In this document: one piece after another, positions 40,201 through 49,366 of the stretch | Layout of the letters: every line of letters begins with the position of its first letter | Position numbering within the stretch: the first letter of the stretch is position 1 | Source of the DNA: Acanthopleura granulata | Taxonomy: Eukaryota > Mollusca > Polyplacophora > Chitonida > Chitonidae | NCBI GenBank assembly: GCA_016165875.1 | Contig: JABBOT010000004.1 | Span: 18,353,672-18,417,671, forward strand | Reading direction: 5' to 3' | DNA length: 64,000 nt | Notes under the pieces: generated by a model | Database searches by the model: none | What the model saw: the letters and a program-made list of their open reading frames with translations, nothing else | Told to the model about the DNA's origin: nothing | Made by a program: the position numbers and the translations under genes

Positions 40201-43200
40201 AGAAATAGCAAAAGGCGAAGGTCGCGTCGAAAACGACCTTGCCTCGACACAGGGGTTCACTGGTTCGAATCCAGCTCTTACCAGTAAAACTGCTGATTTC
40301 TATCAGGTCGTTTGTCAGGTTTATCAGCTTATTCAATAACCACATGCCTAATGACCTACAAAAGTAGCAATAATATTCACTCATGGCTTAACAACTTGTA
40401 TACTAAGAATCAGTTATTGTTAATCAGTTAAAGGGTTTTGGCCAGCAATGTTAATGTGGAATACCTTGAACAGGGACCTTGGTGATTCAGTTGTCATTCG
40501 GCTATTTCTACTTATGAGGGAATTGACAAGCATATTTTAAGGCCAATAAAGCGCACCATTTTTGGGCTCATCCTGAGATTCCTGCGGTAACCACTATAGT
40601 AAAGCCAAGATAGCACGAAATGATGGTTATTATATATTTAAAAGAACAGACCACATTTAAACAATGCTTCGTTTAAAAGGTCATTTCGTGCTTCTTCAAA
40701 ATATAATCTTCATTATTTTTGGCTTTTTTTTCATTGATTTAAATGTAAATAAAGACTGAGGTGCGACGGTTGACTTCATGTTGAACAGGCTGAATCACAG
40801 TGACATCATAGATTCTTTTTTGGCTGCTAAATATGCTGTAACTGCTATATTTCCATATTATGTCATTGTACTACGTATATATTCAGGTAGAACGTAAAAA
40901 TATGGTAATCAGAGGATGTTTAGGAGCTAAAAATAATCTGTGATGTCATTTTGCTTCAGCCTGTCCAATATGATCCAAAAAATTCACTTTGTCCAGTATG
41001 ATCCAAAAAGACCATAAATGGCATCAGCACGAAATGACCATTTAGATGATGCGTACTTTGTTTAAATGTTTTCTGTTCTATTAAGTTGTTTTAGGATACA
41101 TATTAACGGTACATTTTTCATTATGGAATAGTTTTAATCTTTACAAAATGAAACCCCTTTAATTCAAAGAATATTTTGCAGGCAAAACGACGACAAAAAT
41201 AAGTTTGGTTCAAGGTGTCGCAATTTGGTAAATTTGGAAATAAACTGTTGGGCATCCACATATTTTCGCAAACACTTCTCTTTTTAAGGACAAGTGGTAG
41301 ACACCTCTTGCTTATTGTTGCTATCAACCCCCGCCATCCCCATAAACGGTGAGAAATGAGATATTTTCAGGCACAGAATGCACATATATAGAAATATCCC
41401 AGCATAAGCCTTACCTGCTCTAGGAAGCACCTTAATGGTTTTTTCAAGTGCTACATGCATTCCGGCCAACTTAAAGTGAGCAATGAGTGAAGTTTGTCCT
41501 TCATGGTACAAGCCACTGACATAGCTGCTCCAGTTGGACACCAGTGAATTGCCTATAAGGACTTCTGAATGTGTGAAGATGTCCCCGGAGGCAGGAATCC
41601 AGGGTCCACAAAGACCATTCTCTACAACGTCCGACTTGCCGAGCGGACATGTGTGTACGTTCACATGGTGGATACAACAATTGTCCTGAAAGGCATCCGA
41701 CGACGACTGAGGGCATACTGTCGTCTCACACCACTCACGTGCCAATGTTGCGTTCCTGAAACAGTGATATTATAGGATTGAATCTAGGTCTCGAAACAAA
41801 CACTTGTACCCCACCCGTCAACCACTATAGGCCTTCCGGGTTGCAAGATCAGTTTCCAATACCATGTTTAACACCAACACTAGCAGCGTGAGTTAAAGAG
41901 AATTAGACAGAAAAACTTCCATACCTTTTTTGGTATTTTAAGTGACATATGAAATTTGATGTTATCGTCAATAAATTATGGCTATAGACAATCTTGCAAC
42001 TCTGAAGTCCAACTCGACCATTAACCGCATCGACCTGCATGTCTTCACAAATGATACGTTCGTGTATACAAAACGTTGTTTCTGGAACTGGTGGAATGTC
42101 AAGTAAAATTGCTGTCTCGCTTCTACGCCATAAGTGTAAAATCACCTTGGTCATGGTATGCCATTAAGCTCTGGGATTTCATTTCTCTCCGTAATATGGT
42201 TCCTCACAGATTTATCTGACACAATTTCGTTATAAACGGTCTCGGTGTTCACCAAAGTATGTCAAGCCTACATTTAATGTCGACATCAAAACGCCTTCCT
42301 TGGCTCTGCTATTTTTCATAGTTCATTGAATTGATGGAATCTCTCGCCAATAATATATACGTGAAATTAGATGATGACATTTACCAACAGTGCATAGGTA
42401 TCCAACTGATATGGATTGCGCCCTGCTACTGGGATACCTAAATGTGTTTTCATATGAATACAGGTGTATGCAGAAATTAGCAAAACGTGCTCTTTTTAAA
42501 CATCCGTCTTCAAATACTATGCGGTATGTTGATGAACTGTTGACCCCAAACAATCCCCAAATCGCACTTTCTTAAACCTTCGTTGGATTTAAAGGAGACC
42601 ACAGTAAGTTCTCATGGTACAGATCTATATAGCCTATTCGACTAATCTCTACAAGGACCACCGAGGTCTCCTATCACACCGTCTTGACAAGATGGATAAT
42701 TTCAATTCCGAAGTTGTAAATTATCCTCATTTGGATAGCAATATAGGCCAAAGGGTTCTGCATATAGGGTGTACATGTTTCGCCCAATAGCATTTGTAAG
42801 ATCCTGTGTAAAATGCAATGATTTCAATCTATGTCATCAGAAAACCACTTTATTTAAGGATGTGTGAACGCATTCACACATTTCTTAAATTCCATACTGA
42901 GTATAACACTCTATTTGTCAAATATGGACAGAGCGTTTAACACACCAACATGACACTTTTATATGAACAAATGCGAACAATCGAAGCGCGACTAACATAT
43001 CTGAATTTGTAGTGGACCTGCATGGAAATATGCAGACTCAAAGGGATGAAATTTGAATTGGATGTCATGCCTTGACTATAGCCCCTGTTTTCGCCGAAAA
43101 CTGTTGATTGCTTCTCTATAACATGTTACCACGAAGTTACATATTCTTAGAGATATTCCTCTGCGATCGCCTCTTCACGGTTTACAGGTTGTATATGAAT

Positions 43201-46200
43201 GTCGGGCTTAGAACCATCATGTAAATGGACATGTAATTTAAATTACACCGAGTCAGATTCTTCCATGGATATAAAATCTAGCCGCCCTCGTGTTGATTTG
43301 TTAATATGTTGATCTGCACACCTACAAAGTCGCCATATAGAGATGTGATACGAATATACATAGGTGTATGAAATGTCACGATTCAGGCCGTCAGAAAGAG
43401 CAAATCGTGACGTACAGTGTATCATTTCTGACCTTCAGCTGAAATATACTCGACAAGGTTTTACCACTGCCATTTAACAACCACCATTTCTTCACGAGTT
43501 TGCCCGAATTCATCCGATCATAGTGCTTGCAGCCCTCTTGTAAGCGAAATATTGATTAGTATTGCATGCAACAATAGTTACTTAAATTTCATGACTTCAT
43601 TTGTCAAGATTACCCACGATTGCTGTTTAATATAATACCTCATCTATTAGGTATGGTTTACAAAGCACACAAGACAAGAGAACCTAATGACAATCAAACT
43701 GTAATTGAATCTGTCAGCAAACCAATGACAAATATATCCAACTGGCCAAAAATAGCCAAACATTCAGGCAAATATGCTTTGTTTCCTTTAATTCTTGGCA
43801 TGTGCTAAGCAGAAGATATAAGAACATGTAAAAGTCAATCGCATCATGAATGTAGAGTGTAGACAAGATCACTACGGGAATTCTTCATCGATTACAACGT
43901 CATCCTACATGTACAGAGTGGTTTCTGATCAACATACAACCGATTGAGACCACACAATAGCGCAAAGCAGGACTGGCACAATCGAAGACCACACGGACGG
44001 GTATACAGTACAATTGAGCTTTTGCAGTATTTTTTGGATTACTTTCTTCAATTTAAAAAAAAAATAATTATTCTGATGTGGCATAACATAATGTTATCAT
44101 AAATACCAAATAGGTATCAGCTGATATGAGCTTTACTATACAATTATACAGGAACCGCGTTTATTACACAAAGCTTTAATATAGTGTAAAACCGTGTTTA
44201 AAATAAATCTCCTACATACGTGATTCCGGCGCCAGCGAATATGTCCCTGGAAGGATCCACGGCCCACGAGTAAAAGGAAGCCTCCACATTCATCTCATAT
44301 GTCACATTAAAGCCCTCATTTGTTTTTATTTCATCAGGTGGAGCCTGCAGCCAGTGGATGTGAATACCTGCAAGACAAAACATAGAAGTGTGAAAGTTAT
44401 CATTTCAAAGTAAATTTTCAATACTGTGCATAAGATATTTTCTTATCTACACAGAGCTTAGAATCTAATTGTTATCAGTTCATCTGAAACGTAGTTGGTC
44501 GAACGGTCTCGGATAAATGGTTCTTGATTATTCGCAGTGGCTTACAAAAACAATTTTTTTTAAAGGACTGTTTTTGCTATATCTTATCAGTAAGCTTGTA
44601 CATATATATGTGGTCTTTAGTGGCAACGATCAAGTAGCTACGCTACATCGAGCAATAAAAAACAACATGCAGTCTTTTTTTAACGCTAAAGTAATATCTT
44701 TTCTTCTCACTGATTCCGTTCTAGGCAAAGGCGTCCACAGAGCCGTACCCTCAGATAAAATTAGGCTACAGAACATACGGCACAGTAATAAACCATGTCA
44801 CCAGTGGAACTTTCCTTTTTACCTGACACGTTGACAATAAACAGTTGTTAGATTTGAATTCACGATGCTAAGCATTAAGACTATAGGATACGTAGGTCTA
44901 ACCTGAAACATCACGGATTGGTTATGTTTGTCCCGAAACACTTTCAACCAAGCAAATCAGATTAAAAAAGCATTTTAAGTTGTAAGCAACACTTTACCTG
45001 GACAGTTCGGAAATGGTGTTGGGTTTTTGGCATTAGCCGACAGTGGCCAGCAATGGTAGTCTGTGTTGCTTAGATCGTGCCATGTGAAAGAGTCATGAAA
45101 CAGCAGCTGCAAATTAAGAGAATTTAGAGCATGATAACTTCGAACGCCATTCGGAAATATAAATTGGACACAGGACTGATTTCGTAAAGAAAATATAAAA
45201 AATAAATACATTTAGTCTTTCTACGAAAAACTCGGAGAGAAAACGTCATAAGTGGCGAGGATAACCACAATTCTACGCAAAATTCAGTATGATTAATATC
45301 CAGGTCAAACTCCTGTGTTTCCCTGGTTTGCTCTTTTCGGAAGTTGTTATATAGGATGTCCCATTCTGATGTATTTGAGTGTTTGCTTCCTTTAACGTCG
45401 CCTTTGTGAAATATCGGTTAAGCCCTTTCACAACGATGTCTTCTTGTAGTAGGCCGGTACGCATCATACCTAAATGACTGCCTCATTTGAACGCTATACG
45501 GATGGCACCTGACAGGACACCCTGTCAAGTCGCAGTATATACTGACATCTGGATGACCTCTCGTGTTGAGAAACAAGTCATAGAAGTACCAAGATTTTGG
45601 ATTTTATAGTCTTAATCCGCCTTTACAGACGTTGCTGTTAACAGCTTGTTGAACTCGACCAAATTAATGAAAACATATATATGTATGACGTGTCAATGAA
45701 CTGAAATGGCACCATAATTCACAGTGACATGTAGAGGCTGCTTATGTGATGGCTGGTACATGTTACTGTGTTAATTTACAATAACAAGATTTGTGGTAAT
45801 GATGGCAAGAAAAGGGACTTTTCTTGATATATAGGATCCGACTACACGTACCACTTGTGCTATCTGCATTTATCTACCAGTTCATTGGTTTAGTTTACAG
45901 ACTTGCTTAGGTGTGAGATGCCTACGAATAAATAAAATGGATGAGTGTTTTCATGTGATAACTGTCGAAGGAAGTAGAGTACCCAGATGTTCTTGTTTGC
46001 CGTTACATTTTAAGCCTGTTTACTTCAAGTCAACGGAAATAACAAATGGCTTGCTACCTGTTCAGTTATAGTGAGGTATAAGCTATTATTAAAATTTCTT
46101 ATAATCCAATTTGTTACAAATACACTGAACACCGAGTATACTTAACTGTAGCCATGCGTTTACGGGCTGATCCAACAAAAGAAATGTTGGCCTTAATTTA

Positions 46201-47342
46201 AATTCTACAGTTTGGGTGATTTAATGAGTTTAGATTGCTAACTTTGTGCGCAAGTTTTATGCTCAGATAAATCCCCTGTACTTTGAACAATGGCATCAGT
46301 CTGTTTACCAAGTCCCTGTTCTCGTGAGGTTAAAGACACTTACAGAAAAATATCTTGACGGCGCCACCAGGAATCGCCTAGACACAATGGAGGTACATGT
46401 ATAAGCCTGTACCAGTATACATCAAAACACACAGTTTTAGTAGTTTCGAACATTTGGTACTCGAAGCGGTACTCGGTATAGTTGGATTGTCATTTAAACA
46501 GCTGGCTGACAAATCTGTATAGAGTTGTTCATTTATTCATTGATTTACCCCATTATTGTCATACAGGATGCCATGGTTCCAAAAGCGCCGATTTAAAGCA
46601 TACAAAGCCGGAGGCAATTAGCTGTCAATGCACGCAGCCTATATGTACAGAAATTTTGTAATTTCTTAAATACTGCTCGGTCTACATGAATACGATAAAC
46701 CAAATATATAAACAATGTAATCACTGACGTCCAACATATGTATAACTTGTATGTGAGTTTCACGATTCTCCCGTGAGTGGGAATAGTGCAACATAGAGAA
46801 CCCTGACACGCTGATACAAACGATCACACAAAAGCACCTACATCAATTTGATACACGAGAAATATGCAATAGCCAAATGGGCCTCACATATAATCTGTGA
46901 GTTTCATGATTATCTTCAAATTAGTTTTCCAGAATTGAACAAATTACAGAAACCCTGACCCACGGACAAATCGGTATATATTTATATATGCAGGTGCCCG
47001 TCCCCTTTTCAAGAGAATGGTATAATATCCAGAAATAGAAGTGAGGCAGAATTTCAGTTGTATGTGACTACCTGTAGAACCAGCATTCCATAGAATAGTC
47101 TTGCAATATAGAGGTTTACACGTGATAGTGCACTACTTACACAATTGTATATCTGAAAACATTAGTATGTAAATATTCGACAAGAACCACCCAAAGAACA
47201 AAACGTGGAGAAAAAACTGTTTTTATAAATCGAGTGAAATAGTGCACATCACGGCTTTATCAGGAATAATAAGGAAACATTGGAAAATACTTACAGTAGT
47301 GAGAAAAAGAACCCATAGCTGATTGCATTGAGGACAGCCCAT
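13184..47342 (-). CDS. Receptor guanylate cyclase with a short Cys-rich ectodomain, 20 coding exons, 839 aa, complete
   Basis: Makes cGMP from GTP at the plasma membrane. Exons are 48,109,148,341,152,64,133,87,144,122,197,105,120,94,228,150,99,92,55 and 32 bp (2520 nt); all introns are GT..AG and all junctions keep phase. Layout: signal peptide (h-region about 9-19); ectodomain to about 247 with 14 Cys, sequons N73, N103 and N176, and a juxtamembrane motif [17 protein letters not shown] (217-240); membrane helix 248-265; kinase-homology domain about 288-555 with K340 but HSRLKSNN (430-437) for HRD and DYG (450-452); helix 591-622; cyclase 623 to about 820. Metal-binding D652 and D696, guanine-selecting E692 and C763, and N770/R774 are all present, so activity is expected. 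The ectodomain is about half the usual size of the ANF-receptor class and does not resemble it. The tail after the cyclase is short and acidic (ends IEEE). Confidence 0.97.
13308..13539. mobile_element. MITE-like element copy A with 20-bp terminal inverted repeats
   Basis: Left end GGCCCCAGGATCACGAAGCT and right end AGCTTCGTGATAGTGGGGCC pair at 18 of 20 positions. Length 232 bp, no coding capacity. A second copy of almost the same length, also with paired ends, is at 52160-52388; both share interior blocks such as TCATTTTTG followed by a TCTAKGACAAC-like box. Target-site duplication is not clear. Confidence 0.8.
14694..14832 (+). repeat. 32-bp minisatellite, 4 units
   Basis: Units at 14694-14725, 14726-14757, 14758-14789 and 14801-14832 share CTATGGYTTACCTGGTATA. 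An 11-bp insertion separates units 3 and 4. Units differ by a few bases, so it is not newly made. Confidence 0.92.
15591..15645 (-). CDS. Cyclase exon 19: last strand of cyclase domain (residues 812-830)
   Basis: [18 protein letters not shown], the family's GKG.M.T[YW]W end. Phase 0 in, phase 1 out. Confidence 0.96.
16092..16183 (-). CDS. Cyclase exon 18: end of catalytic domain (residues 781-811)
   Basis: [20 protein letters not shown], then EPRGTIPIK. Phase 1 in, phase 0 out. Confidence 0.96.
16184..17826. other. Cyclase intron 17
   Basis: 1.6 kb, AT-rich, with a C run at about 16751-16763 and an A-rich patch after it. No gene or transposon recognised. The short introns 15646-16091 and 17926-18212 are likewise plain. 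Confidence 0.6.
17827..17925 (-). CDS. Cyclase exon 17: catalytic domain with C763, N770, R774 (residues 748-781)
   Basis: [19 protein letters not shown], then [12 protein letters not shown]763 is the second guanine-selecting residue; N770 and R774 are transition-state residues. Phase 1 in and out. Confidence 0.98.
18213..18362 (-). CDS. Cyclase exon 16: catalytic domain (residues 698-748)
   Basis: [17 protein letters not shown], then [11 protein letters not shown]. The 3' part leads into the GPVVAGVVG-type strand, here GSVCAGVVG. Phase 1 in and out. Confidence 0.98.
18583..19415. repeat. Minisatellite of about 40-bp units, roughly 20 copies, in cyclase intron 15
   Basis: Imperfect tandem units with a core like GGCATAAAACGTGTGTGATG, then AAGGTGGGTTCTTTTAGGAA. 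Units range from about 35 to 42 bp. It fills most of the intron (18363-19539) that separates the exon carrying the metal-binding aspartates from the next catalytic exon. Confidence 0.95.
19540..19767 (-). CDS. Cyclase exon 15: catalytic domain N-half (residues 622-698)
   Basis: [13 protein letters not shown], then [13 protein letters not shown] (metal D652) and KVETIGDAY (E692 selects guanine, D696 binds metal). Phase 1 in and out. Confidence 0.98.
19768..22670. other. Cyclase intron 14
   Basis: 2.9 kb. Contains an (AT)n run near 19836-19856, the inverted repeat copy at 21405-21800, and a stretch at 22020-22450 with recurring GGCGC and AAAATGT words that looks like a decayed repeat. No exon found. 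Confidence 0.6.
21405..21800 (-). mobile_element. Dispersed repeat copy 2, inverted relative to 11148-11555
   Basis: The reverse complement of 11165-11555 aligns here over about 390 bp, including the shared words ACCGTGCTCCGTCGACTA, GTTGTTCACACATGTACTTG and TTCTAAGTTAA. The coding remnant is kept as [18 protein letters not shown], with Cys losses relative to copy 1. Both copies stop matching near the TTCTAAGTTAA word. Confidence 0.75.
22671..22764 (-). CDS. Cyclase exon 14: signalling (dimerisation) helix (residues 591-622)
   Basis: [19 protein letters not shown], then [10 protein letters not shown]: the coiled-coil linker between the kinase-homology and cyclase domains. Phase 0 in, phase 1 out. 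Confidence 0.97.
23511..23630 (-). CDS. Cyclase exon 13: end of kinase-homology domain (residues 551-590)
   Basis: [18 protein letters not shown] is the conserved final helix of the domain; SPVDMMMNM starts the signalling helix. Phase 0 both sides. Confidence 0.97.
24022..24126 (-). CDS. Cyclase exon 12: kinase-homology C-lobe (residues 516-550)
   Basis: [18 protein letters not shown], then CPSPKKYLK. In frame on both sides; donor GTACGT. Confidence 0.95.
24709..24905 (-). CDS. Cyclase exon 11: DYG and C-lobe (residues 450-515)
   Basis: [11 protein letters not shown] begins the activation-loop region; [10 protein letters not shown] and [20 protein letters not shown] are family hallmarks. 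Phase 1 in, phase 0 out. Confidence 0.97.
25342..25380 (+). mobile_element. SINE tail fragment
   Basis: CGTCGTATAAGTGAAATATT followed by CTTA matches the 3' body of the SINE; the rest is absent. Confidence 0.6.
25441..25562 (-). CDS. Cyclase exon 10: pseudo-catalytic loop (residues 409-450)
   Basis: [15 protein letters not shown], then [19 protein letters not shown]. The kinase catalytic Asp of HRD is absent (R432-L433 in its place), as in this family. Phase 2 in, phase 1 out. Confidence 0.97.
26095..26700 (+). pseudogene. Non-LTR retrotransposon ORF2 3' remnant (RNase H end and Cys motif), broken
   Basis: From 26113 the plus strand reads [18 protein letters not shown] and then a stop; the W[VI]P.H.GI.GNE.AD signature is the last RNase H motif of Jockey/I/CR1-type LINE polymerases. 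Further on, around 26380-26530, it reads [13 protein letters not shown], stop, then [18 protein letters not shown], the C..C...E...H....C motif that follows RNase H in such elements. Several stops and at least one frame change show it is dead. No reverse transcriptase core is present in the window. Confidence 0.8.
26536..26582. repeat. Perfect hairpin, 22-bp arms, 3-nt loop
   Basis: AGAGGACGTAATTCTGCGTA plus CA, loop TTA, then the exact reverse complement. It lies inside the LINE remnant, where it interrupts the frame after the Cys motif, so it probably arose as a local inverted duplication. Confidence 0.97.
27379..27522 (-). CDS. Cyclase exon 9: kinase-homology N-lobe end (residues 361-409)
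   Basis: [18 protein letters not shown], then [15 protein letters not shown], a typical receptor-cyclase hinge. Phase 2 in and out; donor GTATAC. Confidence 0.97.
27523..29284. other. Cyclase intron 8
   Basis: 1.8 kb with one perfect short hairpin (28126-28165). No exon or mobile element recognised. The following intron 29372-30107 is also plain. Confidence 0.55.
28126..28165. repeat. Perfect hairpin, 17-bp arms, 6-nt loop
   Basis: AAATGCAAAGGATATGC pairs exactly with GCATATCCTTTGCATTT across TGAATG. The stem is shorter than a usual pre-miRNA and the match ends abruptly, so an inverted duplication or MITE scar is more likely than an RNA gene. Confidence 0.95.
29285..29371 (-). CDS. Cyclase exon 8: kinase-homology beta3 and helix C (residues 332-361)
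   Basis: [20 protein letters not shown] carries the kinase-like VAVK lysine (K340); IRMEVKDV follows as helix C. Phase 2 in and out. Confidence 0.96.
30108..30240 (-). CDS. Cyclase exon 7: start of kinase-homology domain (residues 288-332)
   Basis: Contains [19 protein letters not shown], which takes the place of the glycine-rich loop, and ends [10 protein letters not shown]. Phase 1 in, phase 2 out at GTAAGT. Confidence 0.94.
30241..31673. other. Cyclase intron 6, with dispersed repeat copy near 31133-31290
   Basis: The 3'-proximal part carries a segment beginning ATGTTGTAGAAGCCCTGAAG that has a diverged same-strand copy at about 49367-49537. The rest shows nothing recognisable. Confidence 0.55.
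31133..31290 (+). repeat. Dispersed repeat R3, copy A
   Basis: Shares with 49367-49537 a series of words in the same order: ATGTTG.AGAA.CCCTGAAG, GAAAACGTCA, GACGTC, CAGCTCTTGATT, and GCAATAAATC / GCAGCAAATC. No coding or terminal repeats seen; element class unknown. Confidence 0.65.
31674..31737 (-). CDS. Cyclase exon 6: cytoplasmic juxtamembrane (residues 267-288)
   Basis: Encodes [20 protein letters not shown]. The W..SW.IP pattern just inside the membrane is typical of receptor guanylate cyclases. Phase 0 in, phase 1 out. Confidence 0.95.
32055..32228 (+). mobile_element. SINE copy, 5' truncated, with (AATA)n tail
   Basis: Begins in the body at CTGGCTTCCTCTCCGGC and runs through GTATAAGTGAAATATTCTTG to CCAATCAAATAAATAAATAA. 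It has lost the tRNA-like head. It lies in cyclase intron 5 (31738-32451). Confidence 0.85.
32452..32603 (-). CDS. Cyclase exon 5: juxtamembrane Cys motif and transmembrane helix (residues 216-266)
   Basis: Six Cys in CGNEVC...[13 protein letters not shown], a compact motif of the type CGxxxC..E.C..CP.DCG.C found in various secreted proteins, directly followed by [20 protein letters not shown] pair precedes the helix. Phase 1 in, phase 0 out at GTAAGT. Confidence 0.97.
34242..34772 (-). other. Unassigned 176-codon open frame in cyclase intron 4
   Basis: The longest open frame in the window outside known exons. It encodes several Cys and four N-glycosylation sequons (NTS, NET, NVT, NNT) in an order that could suit a secreted fragment, but it shows no known domain, no signal peptide and no convincing splice sites. 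At this AT content an open frame of this length in 64 kb can arise by chance. Listed as a question rather than a gene. Confidence 0.2.
34893..35022 (+). repeat. Minisatellite, about 33-bp units, 4 diverged copies
   Basis: Repeating words AGTTCTGTTCATCYGAGTGA and TATTAT alternate with CAGCTCTATCAATCTGAG. Units are 30-36 bp with substitutions. Confidence 0.85.
40612..41084. mobile_element. Large nested fold-back (TIR element), non-coding
   Basis: Outer arms about 40638-40692 and 41026-41084 are inverted copies sharing AGCACGAAATGACC, GTTTAAATG and CTGTTCT.TTAA. A second inverted pair lies inside: 40789-40817 (CAGGCTGAATCACAGTGACA start) against 40936-40964 (ending TTCAGCCTG), extending inward with mismatches. 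Two direct copies of GTCCARTATGATCCAAAAA sit at about 40967 and 40991. It has no coding capacity and reads as a MITE, possibly with a second element inserted. Confidence 0.75.
41415..41755 (-). CDS. Cyclase exon 4: central ectodomain (residues 102-216)
   Basis: The largest exon. Cys-rich at its start (C111, C116, C128, C129, C138, C151), then a Cys-free part with [15 protein letters not shown] and [20 protein letters not shown]. Sequons at N103 and N176. Phase 2 in, phase 1 out at GTAAGG. Confidence 0.95.
41756..44219. other. Cyclase intron 3
   Basis: 2.5 kb. An open frame at 41903-42154 is not an exon: exons 3 and 4 join in phase without it. No repeat recognised. Introns 44368-44997 and 45107-47294 are also without recognisable content. 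Confidence 0.6.
44220..44367 (-). CDS. Cyclase exon 3: ectodomain (residues 53-102)
   Basis: Begins [15 protein letters not shown] and includes the sequon NVT (N73) and [17 protein letters not shown]. It may be a beta-rich fold. Phase 1 in, phase 2 out at GTATGT. Confidence 0.95.
44998..45106 (-). CDS. Cyclase exon 2: N-terminal ectodomain (residues 17-53)
   Basis: Begins [20 protein letters not shown] and ends FPNCPG. Contains C35 and C51. Phase 0 in, phase 1 out at GTAAAG. Confidence 0.93.
47295..47342 (-). CDS. Cyclase exon 1: start codon and most of the signal peptide (residues 1-16)
   Basis: Encodes [16 protein letters not shown] and ends in phase 0 at GTAAGT. The ATG is in ACCATGG. 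The hydrophobic run continues into exon 2 (LLF), giving a signal peptide split by an intron. Confidence 0.85.
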
Positions 47343-49366
47343 GGTCACCGTGACAGATAACCTCCAAACACGAGCCGTGAATTGGCAGTGCTTTTGTACG
47401 ATGTCGTATACCAGAGGAACGGGACAACTAATCCTTTTTATCCACGTAGAGATAACTGTTCATGTTAAGCTTGGTACCATGCAAGCAATAAGAAAATTTG
47501 CTTCACTGTTGGCGGCTTCAGCGGTAACCAATGAATGATGTTCAGCGTCTATAAAGAGGACGCGTAAATTAGCTGAGTAGGTGATGTCCAGTCATAATTG
47601 AGCCAGGTAGCGTAAGTCTGTACATGTGTCATGCGGAAGCAACCAGCCCTCCAGAGGCAGAATGCAACCACAGAAGTGAACACAACACAGGAGCAGGGCT
47701 CCTCATACCTGGTCTGGCATCAATGAATAAACGAGTAAAGTCATACACGATCGATTTTTCGAGAATCCCGAATATTGACATCGATGTGGTGAAAGAGTGG
47801 TCGACACTCCGATTCCAGCACCTTCATGTAAATATAATAGCACTCTATAAAGTAACTTAGTGTGTCTGTGAAATTACGCGTGGCACTGGCAGTGTTCGGG
47901 AGGCTTCGTGTTTTGGAATAACAAAGATTGTATTATGAAACATTTTTGACTATCCGAAAATGTCAATAGTGCTTCATTTGGCGTTCGGTGTACATGTCAG
48001 TCGCTGTTTATTTGACTATTGTTTAGTTTCATACTCAAGACATTTTCACTTATTATATGTAGAGGAAACCGAATAAAATGTAGACAGATGTAAACCTCCT
48101 GTAAAATCCATAACGACAATGGCAATCCTTTCACGAAAAAGGCTTTGGTCAATTTAAGCTCAATATCTACCTTTGTGTTTGACTTGAGTATTTTCGAGAA
48201 ACACTCCTAGTTGAACTTAGGCACAAAAAAAAAAATAAACACAAATTTAAGTAAATAAATATTTAAAACAAAAGCGTAATCGCAATAATACCTAGCAAAC
48301 AAATACTAAGTTTTAATTTAAAATAAAACTGCAGAAGCTTTAATTATTTGATTATCGTCATTTCCAGTGTAATACTATATCAGATATGCAATTCTGGCTT
48401 TGGTGGGTAGGTCTTATTTTGGTGAATTTATTAATTTATTTTTACATCTTCGTTTAATGCCATTCTAAAAAATTTTCACTTATACAATGGCGCTTTATGG
48501 AGTATTATTGCTGGAGGAAACCGGAGGGCCGGACATCATGGAAACAGTATCTCACAGGCAACGTACAGATGAGCAAACCACATTGATGAAAGTCAAGTGG
48601 CCTTCATCGAACGTCAGGCTGCGTAAACGGTCACGGGAGCATCGCCGACCGCTCATTGTCACAAGCAATGAGTCTGGGGGAATATATTAATTCCCTTTTA
48701 GAATTAAGCCTGGTTTGATCTCACATCTCCTGTGTCATAGCGTATTAAATGGCAAACGCCTCTAACAACTACAATATGGATCTCTCCACTCTTGTCGGAT
48801 TTATTTAAATACCACTTGACACATATAACCTGGTACTAGTATGTACAAGCCTAATTATAATAATCCCATATATGAAGGTTTAACTTGGACTGTCTGGGAG
48901 GAGAAGGAAAAATCGTTTTACGCTTTCATATTCTTGGATCCCCCTAAAATATACAGACAAACATAGGCCGTATACAGGGTCGAGAGCACACGGAGATGTC
49001 AGTATTGATATAGAGCTGGAGATAATACAAGGCAGAACGCTCGATACGGAGAATTCGTTTGGGTTAACAATGGTCACACACTCGAGTACATAGAAAAATA
49101 CAGCGACATTGACAAAGAGCTGCGATTGAATACATGACAAATAAATGCCACAAATTCATATTTTGTTGTATCTTAAACAAAAAGTGCCTGTTTGGTATAG
49201 TTTGGTATGTTTTCCTTTATAAAACAACATGAAAACGACTGCTACATACATATAGAAAAGAATGAGGTGTGGGTATCACAGAAAAATATTCGAAAAAAAT
49301 AAAGTTTTAAAATCAGATCTTAACTGAACATTTGGGATTAACATTTGACAGAATACACAATTCCTG

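Larger units (their letters stand above)
32604..41414. other. Cyclase intron 4, 8.8 kb, separates ectodomain exons from the transmembrane exon
   Basis: The largest intron of the gene. Contains a 176-codon open frame of unknown status (34242-34772, minus), a minisatellite (about 34893-35022), tRNA-like words near 38040-38110 and 40240-40300 that do not fold into a tRNA, and a large fold-back (40612-41084). No cyclase exon is missing: the phases of exons 4 and 5 join directly. Confidence 0.7.

Noticed and set aside
40199..40384. tRNA-like sequence with GGTTCGAATCC
   Set aside because: A good B box but no A box at the right distance and no cloverleaf; at most a tRNA-derived scrap.
41903..42154. 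83-codon minus-strand open frame as a possible cyclase exon
   Set aside because: Exons 3 and 4 join in phase 2 without it and it has no proper acceptor/donor pair in the needed phases.
48487..48690. 67-codon plus-strand frame with basic residues
   Set aside because: No domain, no splice signals; the region is otherwise non-coding.
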